DNA of 64,000 bases from Nemertoderma westbladi (taxonomy: Eukaryota; Xenacoelomorpha; Nemertodermatida; Nemertodermatidae), in the NCBI GenBank assembly GCA_032718475.1, contig JAUCBJ010007173.1, positions 124,001-188,000 on the forward strand. Reading direction: 5' to 3'. The translations under genes were made by a program, and so were the position numbers. How positions within the stretch are numbered: the first letter of the stretch is position 1; each line of letters opens with the position of its first letter. Positions 11,565 to 21,869 of the stretch are shown here, in pieces. A model generated the notes under the pieces. That model was not told where the DNA came from. It was given only the letters and a program-made list of their open reading frames with translations, and made no database searches.

Positions 11565-13435
11565 CGGATGGGCCCATTCCGTAGGTTCCTCGACCCGGGT
11601 GATGACTCTAGCTTGTCGAGGAGTTCTTTCACCTTGTCCCGCATCGCGAACGGGACAGGTCGCGCGCCGTTGACGTGGAACGGCTTGGCCCCGTCCTTCA
11701 GCTGGATACGCATGGGCGGGCCATGCATCGTTGGAAGAGGCGCGGAGTCGTTGTCAAACACGTCGCTGAACTCGCGGAGGAGATTGTCCCGGGAGCGGAT
11801 CGCCGGGGACGGAGCAACAGAAGCGACGGTTCCGCGGCTGTGTAGGGGCGCCGGGAAGGTGCGCGGGAGGATGTCCAGGTCCTGGATGGTCTTCTTCGAG
11901 AGGATCAGTCCGTCGGACTCGGGAGAGATGACCAGCTCGGTGGTCGCCGTCGTCCCGCAGTAGTTGATCTCCACTGGGTACCGCCCCACGGCCGCCATGG
12001 GGAGTCGGTTGGCCGCCTCGAACTTGTCGTCATCTCGAAGCGGGAGGAGGTCGTCGAGTCGCCCTCCGAACCGGAGAAACAGTCCCTGGTTGAAGATGTT
12101 AGCGGCCGCACCGCTGTCCGGGAGGGAGTGACGAACCGTCCCCTTGAGGTTCCCGATCCCGGAGTCCGTCAGGCCCACCGCGATATAAGAGAGTTTGCAG
12201 GCTGTTTCCTGATGGTTGGCAACGCTGCTAATACTCTGGCAGTGGTACACTGTGGACACCCTCTTCTTGGTGGCGGATCGGGACCGGCACATCCGCTTGA
12301 TATGCCCCGTCCTGCCACAGCCGTGGCACTTGACCCCCTTGGCGGGGCATTCCGAGCCCGCCTCATGGGGTTCCCGGCCGCAGTTGCCGCAACTGCGGCC
12401 GCTAGGGTTCCGCCACGCGGGGTCGGGTGATGAGTTCCGGGTGCCCATCGGGGAGCGGGAGATAGCGGGGTTGCGGGAGGTCGAGCGTTCGCGTTTGTAC
12501 GCGGAGAGTTTGTTTACTGGTTTCCCGCTCGCGAGGATCGAGTCGTTCCGTTCGCTGGCTTCCACGCTCTGCGCGATCCTCACGCAGTCCTCGAGGGTCG
12601 GTTGAGGAAGAACCTTGAGGAGTTCCGTCCGGGTCTCTGAACATCGGAGACCCACTAGGATCTGGGTAACGATCTGCCGGTCGCGGCAGTTCCCGCAGAG
12701 CTCCGCAGTGTCTGCGAGATCCTCCAGGGCCACCCGGAAGGAATCGAATCCCTCGGTCGCGCCTTGCCGGCGCTCGTGGAACTTGATCGCGTCGATCGCG
12801 ATACTCCTCTTGGCACGGAGGTGGCCCTGGAGTGCATCGAGGACCGTCTCCGTGGTTGTATCGTCCGCGTCGATGTCCACATGTAGGGTGACGCGGATGG
12901 TCTCCTGTAGGCCGCTACCGAGGGCAGCAACGAGAGCGTAAACCTGCTCGGCTCACGGGAACGTAGCGACCTGTTGTCGGTGGGCGTGGACCCGCCACGC
13001 CTGTCTCCACCGGCGGAACATGGAGAACTCGACGTCCACATCGATCTTCTCCATCGTCGAGATGTCGATTACCCGGCGTCGGGGAACCGGGTTCGTGACG
13101 GCCCCCGCGTACGTGGGTTGGGTCGTCGGTAGTTCCGGTGTGGCGGCCGCCGCCATGCCGGGTTGTAAAGCCGCGAGGAGTTTAGCGATGCTTTCGTCCG
13201 CGGCCGCCTGTTGTTGAAGTAGGCGGTCATCCGCAGCCTCCTGGCGACGGTTGGCGTCCTCCTGCTGTTGCGCCAGCAGCTGAGCCATAGCAGTCTGCTG
13301 TTGGGCGAGGATTCGCGCGAGGTCGTCCATTCGGATAGGGGCACGACTGCCGCCTCGGGCTTCTAGAGTTTCGTCGCCGTCGCTGCTGTCCGCCGTGGGC
13401 AGGGACGTGATCTTCCCTTTGGATTTAGGCGGCAT
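11561..13435 (-). pseudogene. Gypsy element 1 gag and protease
   Basis: The N-terminal segment (12953-13435) begins MPPKSKGK and has a Gln/Ala-rich coiled-coil stretch. A single TGA at 12953-12955 separates it from the second segment (11561-12880), which is in the same frame. The second segment holds the capsid-like region, two zinc-binding knuckles (CGNCGREPHEAGSEC and CHGCGRTGHIKRMC) and an aspartic protease with LPDSGAAANIF as active site. It ends at a frameshift just before RT. Apart from these breaks the order and domains are those of a normal gypsy gag-pro. Confidence 0.88.
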
Positions 13436-13446
13436 GGGCCCAAATT

Positions 13447-13464
13447 ATCCTACACACTGCGCCA
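13447..13464 (-). other. Primer-binding site of gypsy element 1
   Basis: The minus strand reads TGGCGCAGTGTGTAGGAT directly after the 5' LTR. TGG fits pairing to a tRNA CCA end. The first 13 bases are identical in gypsy element 2 (61131-61143). I cannot name the tRNA. Confidence 0.7.
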
Positions 13465-13713
13465 TGTAGGCGTATCTACTATTGCTGCGAGGCAGCAGAC
13501 GAATAAAACCTTTGTCTATAGCAGATACTGTCAGATAGATATGTATAATAGGGTCCTCCGGGGACCGGTCACGGCATGTAACAAGTGGCCTAGATAAAAG
13601 AATATGTACTGCAGTGCTCTGACTAACACCGACATACTGACTGTCCAACCCCGGTAGGTCTCTCCCCCCTCGTCCCAGGGTGTCCGTGGGGCGAGCCATA
13701 TATTATCACCACA
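13465..13713 (-). repeat. 5' LTR of gypsy element 1
   Basis: It is 249 bp, TG...CA, identical as read to 8690-8938, and flanked outside by the TSD gctcc at 13714-13718. Confidence 0.93.
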
Positions 13714-13718
13714 GCTCC

Positions 13719-14447
13719 CTTGGCTTGTCTAATGTCAGCCGTGGTAAGATGAGGAGGCCATTCATCCTCTTCTTTACTTAGGAAGTCGGGTCCACCTAAC
13801 CAGTCTGGAGTATCTATCAGTTCTTGAGGGGTTGCTCCTCTAGAGGCGATGTCGGCTGGATTAATCGTCCCAGGGCAATGTCTCCATTGATCTACATTCG
13901 AGCGACTAAGTATAATGGCTACTCTGTTGGTAACGAAGATGCTGAACTGACAGACTTCATTGGTTATATACTCCAAAACGAGTAAAGCATCAGTCCAATA
14001 GACAGTTTTCTCCAGTGGATAGTCGATCTGTTCTGTTACATTCCGGCCGATGGCTGTAGCATATAGAGCCGCCTTTAACTCCGCTCGAGGAACTCGTAGT
14101 TTGTTGTTTATCAAGGCCTTAGAGGTGACCAAGGCAACTTTGATTCCATCCGGAGTTTCAACCCTCAGGTAGGCTACTATACCTATTCGCATATCGCTGG
14201 CGTCTCCAAACACATGGAGTTGATAGGAATACGTGGGGAGAACATGACCAAAATATGAATGGGAAATCGTAAAGTTCTCGATGGATGGTAGAGAATCTTC
14301 CCATTTCATGCACTTCTTTAGTAGTTCTCCCGTAAGTGGATCATCCCACGAGTGGTTTTCAAGCCACATTTGTTGCACTAAGCTCCGAGCAACCAATATA
14401 ACTGGACTAATAAATCCCAATGATAAGTGCTCAGGATACTTAGACAA
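13719..14447 (-). pseudogene. BEL/Pao RNase H / Peptidase_A17 region of element A
   Basis: The protein contains LHVFGDASD, VPRAELKAALYA, VYWTDALLVLEYI and WRHCPGTINPADIASRG, the conserved series of the BEL/Pao RNase H region, followed by PDWLGGPDFL. It breaks at the gypsy insertion (13714). The DASD, E and TDA residues of the RNase H active site are present. A frame change separates it from RT at about 14440. Part of this region (from the WRHC motif onward) is kept in the fused ORF of element B. Confidence 0.85.
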
Positions 14448-15766
14448 ATCCGTTTAGTTCTAACTGGATTATCTCGCTGTTTTAACTGGAAAAACAAGAT
14501 ATCTCTCTCCGTGTCCCATTTTAAACCAATCGTTTTGGTTTCTGGAAGGTTGTCCTTGATGAGGTCCAGATTTTTAACGCCTCGGTCTTCTACCGGAATC
14601 GATTCCAGACACTCACGGGAGTTACTAGTGAATTTGGTTAGTCGAAATCCACCGCGTTGCAAGCACTCTACCGTTCCCTTGGCAACATCAATGGCTTCTT
14701 CCACCGATGGGAGGGACTTTAAATTGTCGTCCATGTATATATCCCGTTTGATGTTGTCGATAACCGCTTTAGAGAAGGTGTCTCTGTTGTCAGTAGTACG
14801 CACTACTGAACAAGCGTTCGAGGGGCTCGAGATGATCCCGAAAGCCTGGATGGTCATCCAGTACTCCACCGGTTTTAGGTTGAGATCTCCTTCAGGCCAC
14901 CACAGAAATCATAGGCTGTCTCGATCCCTATCCAGTGCCTTGACTTGTAAGAACATGCCTTCTATATCCGAAGCGAAAGCGATAGAATATTGCCGTAATC
15001 TTAATAGTATTCCCAACAAGGATTGGAGTAAGTTGGGTCCCGGCAACAATTCAGAGTTCAGGGATTGACCCATGTAAAGGGCGGAGCCGTCGAACACTAC
15101 CCGGACTTCGTTGGGTTTACCGGGTTTGGGAACGTAATGATGTGTTAGATAATACGTTCTCTCTGTTATGGGTGTTTCTTCCGGTACTCTCTCCACGTAT
15201 CCCTTATCAATAAATTTCTTCAGCTGGGTTTTATACATTTCCCTAGCTGAAACATTGGCTGTAAGACGCCGATGTAGTTGCGCGATTCTCTTTTCCGCTA
15301 AAGGTCGGTTATTTATAAAGTTGGGTTCTCGCCGTCAGAACGGAAGACCAATCTCATCTCGACCTTCATCTTTCAGAAAACGGGTAGTCGTTTCCTGAAT
15401 CTGCTTGGCTCTCTCTTCCTCGATGGACAAGGCCTTGTCGTAGGAATTAGGCTCTACGGCTTCTTGAGTAAAGAATCGTACGGTGTGTTCATCGCGAAAT
15501 TTATTGTTGTATCGATCTATCACTTCGTTTAATTCGTCGTTGTAGGTGAATTGTCCGCCATGATTGATGAGATGGCACAGGTTTACTTGGTTTAACCAAG
15601 TTTCATTTTCGGTGAGGAGGTCGATTGTATTTTCCTCGTCGTATAATTGGTTAATATCGTAATTATCTGAGGAGTATGGTGTTCCCTCAGTTGTGGTTTC
15701 TCCCTCACTGATTTCTTCTTCCCATTCACTCACCTGATGTATCATCTCATGAGGGAGTCTTTCCAT
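14378..15766 (-). pseudogene. BEL/Pao reverse transcriptase of element A (broken)
   Basis: Three segments read leftwards. 15335-15766 is the linker after protease. 14909-15238 carries early RT motifs (YYLTHHYVPKPGK, RVVFDGSA, LNSELLPGPNL, FASDIEGMFLQV). 14378-14869 holds DIYMDDNLKS, the YMDD form of the catalytic box, and the thumb region. A TAG near 14909 and a TGA near 15335 interrupt the frame. Family placement is secure from the DIEGMF...YxDD arrangement typical of BEL/Pao. Element B lacks this whole region. Confidence 0.87.
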
Positions 15767-15801
15767 TAGTGTTCTACGGGAAGGTCCAGTGAAGTACCAA
15801 C

Positions 15802-16407
15802 CTACTCTCGTTCTTCCCGCGTACGTTTGTAATGGTTGCGGTCGAGCAGGCCTTTTTCTAATGTCTCAAGCGCCTTGTGCGCATTTTGGCCGATTAATAT
15901 CTGCACCCCTAGGTAGTCAGTGTTGAATCTAGGAATATCATGCTGCTGGGTAAAATGGTCTTCATCGCAGTTGTAAGGTTCCACTTGGCTGGTAGCAAAG
16001 TTCTTTATCGTCACCATTTTTATTGACCTTATGCTATGTTCTCCTAGTTCATCCTGGGGAGTGGACAATGCACACACATAGTAATCTGTAGCTACTGTGG
16101 ATTTCCAAACCTGCATAATTCCTGAAAGGTTCAACTTAGTTCGGAACTTGGGTTGTCCAGCAAAGATGTCTTCGGCTAGTTCTTTGTCAATGAATGTACC
16201 TGTGCTGCTGGAGTCAAGGAGGGCGTTTGCTATCAAGCTTTTCCCTAGTCCATGGACTCTCAGCTGCACTACAGGGAATTCCCGGATTCCGACGTTGTAA
16301 GTCGGCGCTTTCCAAGATGGTTGCCGGTCCGGAATAGTCAGTCGAGGATCTTCATCGTTTGTTTCAGTCTTATACGTAAGTGCTCGATACACTGCGGTGT
16401 TTATCAT
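15802..16407 (-). pseudogene. BEL/Pao protease (DUF1758-like) of element A
   Basis: This is a retropepsin-like domain with VVQLRVHGL and ALLDSSSTGTFID. Element B has DSGST at this place, the usual D-S/T-G active site, so the DSS in A probably lowers or abolishes activity. ILIGQN marks the second conserved strand. A stop at 16429 precedes it and a frameshift follows near 15830, where B continues in frame. Confidence 0.85.
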
Positions 16408-16428
16408 ATAACAGGATTCGTTTTCGTC

Positions 16429-17148
16429 TTAGAATTCGTCCGTGTTGAATCCTTCCATCTCAGAGCTGTGGTCAGTGTCGTTCACATCACTGAATTGGAC
16501 ATGTAGTTCGGGCTCACTTACCTGACTCGTGCGGGTTCTGTCAAATTCTGTGTGCAGCAAGATATGATGTTTCGCGCCGCACTTAGCACACCTCGCGTCT
16601 GAGTAACAGGTCCGCCATTGGTGTCCTTGTCTGAGACAATTATAACACAACCGCTTATCCCACATGACATCACGTCTATCCTTTAGGGATTTCTTCAAGA
16701 ATTCATCACATCCACTCAAGCGATGGGGCCCGTCGCACAATGCACATTTGGGTTTGATGTTACTTACTTTAACCTGTGTGGTGTTGTGCACACTTGTTCT
16801 TTCCTCGGGTTTTCTTCCATGAATTATCTTAGGAGACGTTGGAGGAGTTGTTACCTGCTCTCTCCTGTCACTGGTTCGAGATTTAGATTTACTTACGTCT
16901 TTCTTCAGTTTGTTTACATAATAAGATCTTTTGGTGTCTTTCCCGCTGTTCTCCTCGTGGGAGGTTTGGCTTTCGCCGTCGTCTGTATAACACACTGGTG
17001 TTACCTTTCTCCTAGAAACGGGTTTTTCACTCACCTTATGTTCCGGTGTCTTCTCTCGGGACTGCTTTAGGAGCTGTAATCTTACCTCTCCATTTAAGAA
17101 TGACATGAGATCAGCCATGGTAGGGTCCCTTTGTTGCTGGTCCATCAT
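16429..17148 (-). pseudogene. BEL/Pao gag C-terminal part: zinc knuckles (element A)
   Basis: It has three Cys/His clusters in order: CALCDGPHRLSGC, CYNCLRQGHQWRTC and CAKCGAKHHILLH, the standard BEL/Pao gag arrangement. It is separated from upstream gag only by a TGA at 17167, where element B has TGG, and from protease by a TAA at 16429, where B is open. It bound RNA in the active element by family analogy. Confidence 0.88.
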
Positions 17149-17166
17149 ATAGAGAACTCTTTTGTC

Positions 17167-20030
17167 TCAACAAGTACCTACTCCACCCTTTGGCAAAGTA
17201 GATGCTACAGCTCCAACAACCATGGAACTCTGATATTCCTGAGACTTACCTAACCAATCTAGTTGTCTACAGATCTCCTGAATCTCATCGGAAAACTCTA
17301 TAATCCCGCTGCTAAGGAACTTTCGGGGCGCTACTAATTTCGCATACAAATACCTAGCTATGTTAGTCCTATTACCATACCTGATGTTTAGTGTATCCCA
17401 AACTTGTCTTAATCCATCTGGATGTCCAATAAACTTTAACGCCATTAACTTGGGAGGTCCTTCCAAGCACTCGATGAGGAATCTAAGTTTCTCTCCGTTA
17501 GATATTACAGAGTTCTGTATGTTATCTTTATAAAATTCATTAAAAGGTAACCATTTCATCTCATCTCCATTGAACTTGACAACCTCTCCCACCTTTACCG
17601 CTTGACGGGCTTCAGTTCTAGCCATTTGATGCGTAAAACTTTCTTGGGCCATCGTATTATTTAATATCGAGTTATCGGTATATACATTTCTCGGATTATG
17701 ATCAGGTCTATATGGAATATCATTATCAACAGGTTTATAATTACCCTTAATAGGGTTTACTATAGGAGTTTCTACTTCACTAGCAGTATAGATGCATGTA
17801 GGCTCCACACCTTGCGCATGAAATACTTCAGACCTAACAGGTTGACACATCGTTACAGGGGGTGGTGGTATACCCATTTGTATATTTACTAATTTATCGC
17901 GCTCTAAAGCGATACGCTGCTGCACTTCTTGCAACTCTAACCTACTCTCTCTTACTGTTCCCTTTAACTGCTGAACAGTCCCTTCCAACTCTCGGACCTG
18001 CTGGGAAGAATGTAATTTATGTTCCTCCAGCTGCCTGAGCAGGCGATCCATCCCCCGCCGTCCCTCGTCTACCCACTCTACCGCCGAAGCGGGAGCCGCC
18101 AACATAGTAGCGGGTTGACGCGTAGGGACGACGGGCGACAAATCATTTATGTCTTGCTCGGCATCCAGGACCGGGAGTGATTCAGGGGCTGTTCTACTGG
18201 GCACAGGTAGTTTAGTACTGTGCAAAGGGAATTTAGAGTTAGGTTCTGGAAGTACAGGTGTCTCTATCACAGAGGGAGTGGCTTCGAGGACAGGCCTAAT
18301 TATTTCAGGCTCATCTACTATAGTAGGGAGTCTTTCTACTCTAATAATTTGGTCTGTAGGCTCAGGATTACTTAACTCTACACTAGCTAGTTGCCTTCTC
18401 ACAGTTGGAGGCAAATTAGGCAATTTCTGCCGGTATGGCGCTCTTCTACGTCCGCTTGAACAAGATTTATTTCCTCTACCTTCAGGATCTATTGTATCGC
18501 CTTCATCAGAGGATGTAAATCCCTGTCTCCTGGGAGTAGATTGACTTAGCAGCTGCATCTGAGTAGCTGTTCTCTGTTTCTTCAAGTAATCTTGTTTCGC
18601 TTGAAGGTTCTCCAGCTCTAGTTGGGTAGTCGCTTCAGACGCCTTCAGTTCTGCTTCTGCCACTGCCGCCTTTCTTTCAGCCTCTGCAGCTAACGCCTTC
18701 CTCTCAGATTCTGCCGCTGCCGCTTCCGCTGCCGCTTTTCTTTCAGCCTCTGCAGCTTTTCTTTCAGTCTCTGCAGCTGACGCCTTCCTCTCAGATTCTG
18801 CTGCTGCCGCTGCTGCTGCTGCTTTTCTTTCAGATTCCGCCGCTGCTGCTGATCTTCGGTCTTCTATTTGCCATTTGTTTAATTGTTCATCTTGATCCAT
18901 TGCCATGAGGATGCTTTCATCAAATTTAGCCTGCTCCGCAGCTAATATTTCCGCATCTAACGAGTCCAACACAAATTTGGCTCCCTCACTATTAGGGTGA
19001 AGTCCAGCTAGCCGTCTCCTTAACTCTTTGTCACCTATAACTCGTTGATAGTCCGACAGATAGATGTCAATAGCATCCTTCTTCTGAGGTTTCTCGGATG
19101 TAACTTTGCCTTCCACCTGAGAAAAGGTAGCGTCTGTTGATTCTCCGTGGGTCATGCGCTCGGTTAGCTGAATTTTCCATGAGGCTGTTCCTTGGACTTT
19201 AAGACTCACCCGTTGGAACCAAGTCTTTATGGCGACTTGCAACGACGTGTCTTGGCTTCTCTTCGAGGCTTCCTCAAAGGCTGAAAGGATTAGTCTGATC
19301 CGTAGAATTCGTTCTCGAACTTGATAAAGCAGCTCTCCCTGCTCTTGAGGTCCGTGAGGTTGTTGAAACAGGTGTTCCTCTAATCGCTCCAAAGAGCTGA
19401 AGAATCCCTGGACATATCCTGCTGCCGACCTCTTCCACACAGCGGGATCTCGAGTATCCTTTACTACTCCCATCCGGTATAAGTCCTCCCAGGCAGCTTC
19501 CGATAAGTTAAACGAGAGTCCGGGCCGGGGAAGTTCCATTGCGTCTCGACAATAGACTTCAGTTCCTCCATCGTGTATCCCGCATAACTGTCCCTGGTCG
19601 ATCGCTTACTTCTCACCCAATCGATTTGATGTTCTTCCACAGCGATCAATACTCTCGTGAGTACAGCTCCAGGAAGAATTAGAAGTGGATCTGGATAAAC
19701 CGCTTCTGCCATCATTGCTCCGATCTCGGGTGTCAACTCTACAGTGTCTGAACTGCTAGAGTTATCGGGCCATTGAGAAATAATTTCTCGGTTCGGGTGC
19801 TGCTGCTGTTTAACAGCTGCCTCTTGGTCGCGCTTGACTTGAGCCCTAGTGCCTATGATAGACCTATGGTACTTTACTAGTCTAGGGTCTGATACTACTA
19901 CTGTAGGGATGACCTTTCTTACAGTAGGAGGGGACTTGGACTTCGGTCTCCGATTTTCTATACTCCTATCTGAGTCACAGACTGTTCTTTCTAGGAGACT
20001 ATCTGACAGTGTTTGCTTTGTATCAGCCAT
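17167..20030 (-). pseudogene. BEL/Pao gag N-terminal and central part (element A)
   Basis: It starts at ATG 20030 (MADTKQTLSDSLL; element B starts almost identically at 31749). A one-base frame change near 19500 splits it into 19464-20030 and 17167-19539. In order it holds a low-complexity N-terminus, a helical segment absent from B, an Ala/Lys/Glu coiled coil built of repeated AAxESERKA units (about 18640-18850), a Pro-rich region, and a DUF1759-like capsid domain (KFNGDEMKWLPFNEFYKD ... FIGHPDGLRQVWDTLNIRYG). The coiled-coil tract is longer than in B. The TGA at 17167 is a broken Trp codon. Confidence 0.86.
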
Positions 20031-21869
20031 GATTTATTTTACAGTTGAATGCCTACTACTATAACGACAGTCAAAGCAAGTCTAGTAATTCAGTATCAAC
20101 TGTAAGCCTAGTAATTAATTACCGATACCGTTACTCAGTGTAACGTGATATATATAATATATTAAAATACTGGTATACACTTATAGTATATATATAAGTA
20201 TTATTATAGACTAGAATTAGTCACAGAATACCGGTATATAATTTCAGCCTAAATTTATATAAATATATATAATAAGCCTACCGTAAATACCGGTATACAC
20301 CTATAGTATATATAAGTATTATTACAGACTAGGATTAGTCACAGAATACCGGTATATAATTTCAGCCTAAATTTATATAAATATATATAATAAGCCTACC
20401 TTAAATACCGGTAATGTCAATTATTGATAATAACTGAATTTCTGAATTTTAGGGTTACTTTCCTTTACTTTATTACTGTTATTAAGCAGTAGTCCAACTG
20501 ATATTAAGACCTAATTGATGTATAACAGGCCTACTATTTTATAAATCGGTTTGAGTTGATTTATAATATATTATGTACCCGTACAAGGGTTTTTGACAAT
20601 ATTTGAAATAAATGTTGTTATTTCTGGGTAAGGAGTCACTACACAGATAATTCTACTTTACTAAGTTACTTATCACTACAAATTACTTACAATTGCAGTT
20701 TGAGATTACAATCTCTAAATAAACACTAAAAGTTACACATACAATTTTTAGGGTAATTTTACAAGAAATCTACAAACCAGCCTAACAAGGAGTTAGAATT
20801 TCTGGCTCTTACAAACTGACAGGATACTACGGTATTTGAAAACAATAAAGCAGTAGTAAGTAAATTGCGTTGTCCAGGATAAGGAAATACCACCGTCTGA
20901 TGACTTATAGTCTTAGCTCTATAAGTACTACGTTATGTACCCGGAGTGTCCTTACCTAGAAGTTAATTACCGAAGCCAACCAGAGCTAACGTGCCTATTA
21001 ACCACGTTACAACACAAATATACTGCCTACACACAAAATTACTTTCGGAAAGCACTGTACTCTAAACCCTAAATTAGGTACGGTACAAGTACTTATACAA
21101 CAAATAACCAGCAGTTAAATATACTTGAACAGCCAAAAGAACCACGGTATCTGCTGGAGTGACCGGAGCACAAAATCACCAGTCTTTACCTACGCCAAGC
21201 AGCCCTGATGTAGTACCGGGGTTAATTTAACTATAACGGTATGTATAACAAGCACAATTACTGTAGGAATAAACTTGGGGAGTTGGAGGTTGCGAATACT
21301 CACATAGACTCTGAATAATAAATATTACGCTACCCGTGCAGACTATACAAACAAAACACAGACCAAATGCTGGCAGACTACTGTCAAGCCTAAATAAACT
21401 ACAGTATATGCAGACTCCGAAATGGTTAGTTAGTAGGCGTTCTAACCAAGTAGTACGGCTTATTCTTTCATGGAGGATTTACCTTACAGCACTGGATGCC
21501 TCCACCTTCCTAACTAGCACTTTATCGGACAGACACTCTACATACACTGCAATCGCATCAGACCTAACAACAGTTAGACAACAATCCGGCCTACAAATTT
21601 TTTATAAAATCTGAGCAGGCTTACACGCCTTCTGCTCAATATTACACTTACAGATAAATAAAACTGACAGAAATAAGTAAAATCCCAATAAAAACCAGGG
21701 ATGAAGTCCCCGATTAAATATTAAGACCTACCGGTATATAATTATCACAATCGAAATAATACTGCTGTACCTGTAAGTACCGGTTCGGATCAGGCCTACA
21801 GTTTACCGTCCTACCGGTACATTCGACTTTATTGCCTACGGCGCAATAAAGAAACCCTAAATCTATTAA
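20031..21869 (-). other. Leader (5' untranslated region) of element A
   Basis: About 1.84 kb without a credible gene lies between the 5' LTR and gag ATG. It contains a roughly 120-bp unit in tandem (about 20168-20287 and 20288-20405), each carrying accggtatac and AT-rich runs, and many ACCGGT motifs. It aligns with the leaders of element B (31750-34003) and D (63363-64000, opposite strand). Confidence 0.7.
21827..21851 (-). other. Leader hairpin of element A next to 5' LTR
   Basis: Arms CTTTATTGC and GCAATAAAG form a perfect 9-bp stem around a 7-base loop, about 20 bases downstream of the 5' LTR. Equivalent hairpins exist in B (33967-33989) and D (63451-63475). Confidence 0.6.

Larger units (their letters stand above)
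8690..13713 (-). mobile_element. Ty3/gypsy element 1, nested in element A
   Basis: A complete LTR retrotransposon of 5,024 bp with 249 bp LTRs (TG...CA) at both ends and a 5-bp target duplication gctcc (8685-8689 and 13714-13718). Element B shows the uninterrupted target sequence at 27782-27806. The order on the minus strand is 5' LTR, primer site, gag, protease, RT, RNase H, integrase, 3' LTR. The interior is strongly GC-rich compared with the AT-rich host element. The two LTRs read as identical, so insertion was recent, yet gag has an in-frame stop and pol has frameshifts. Confidence 0.95.
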
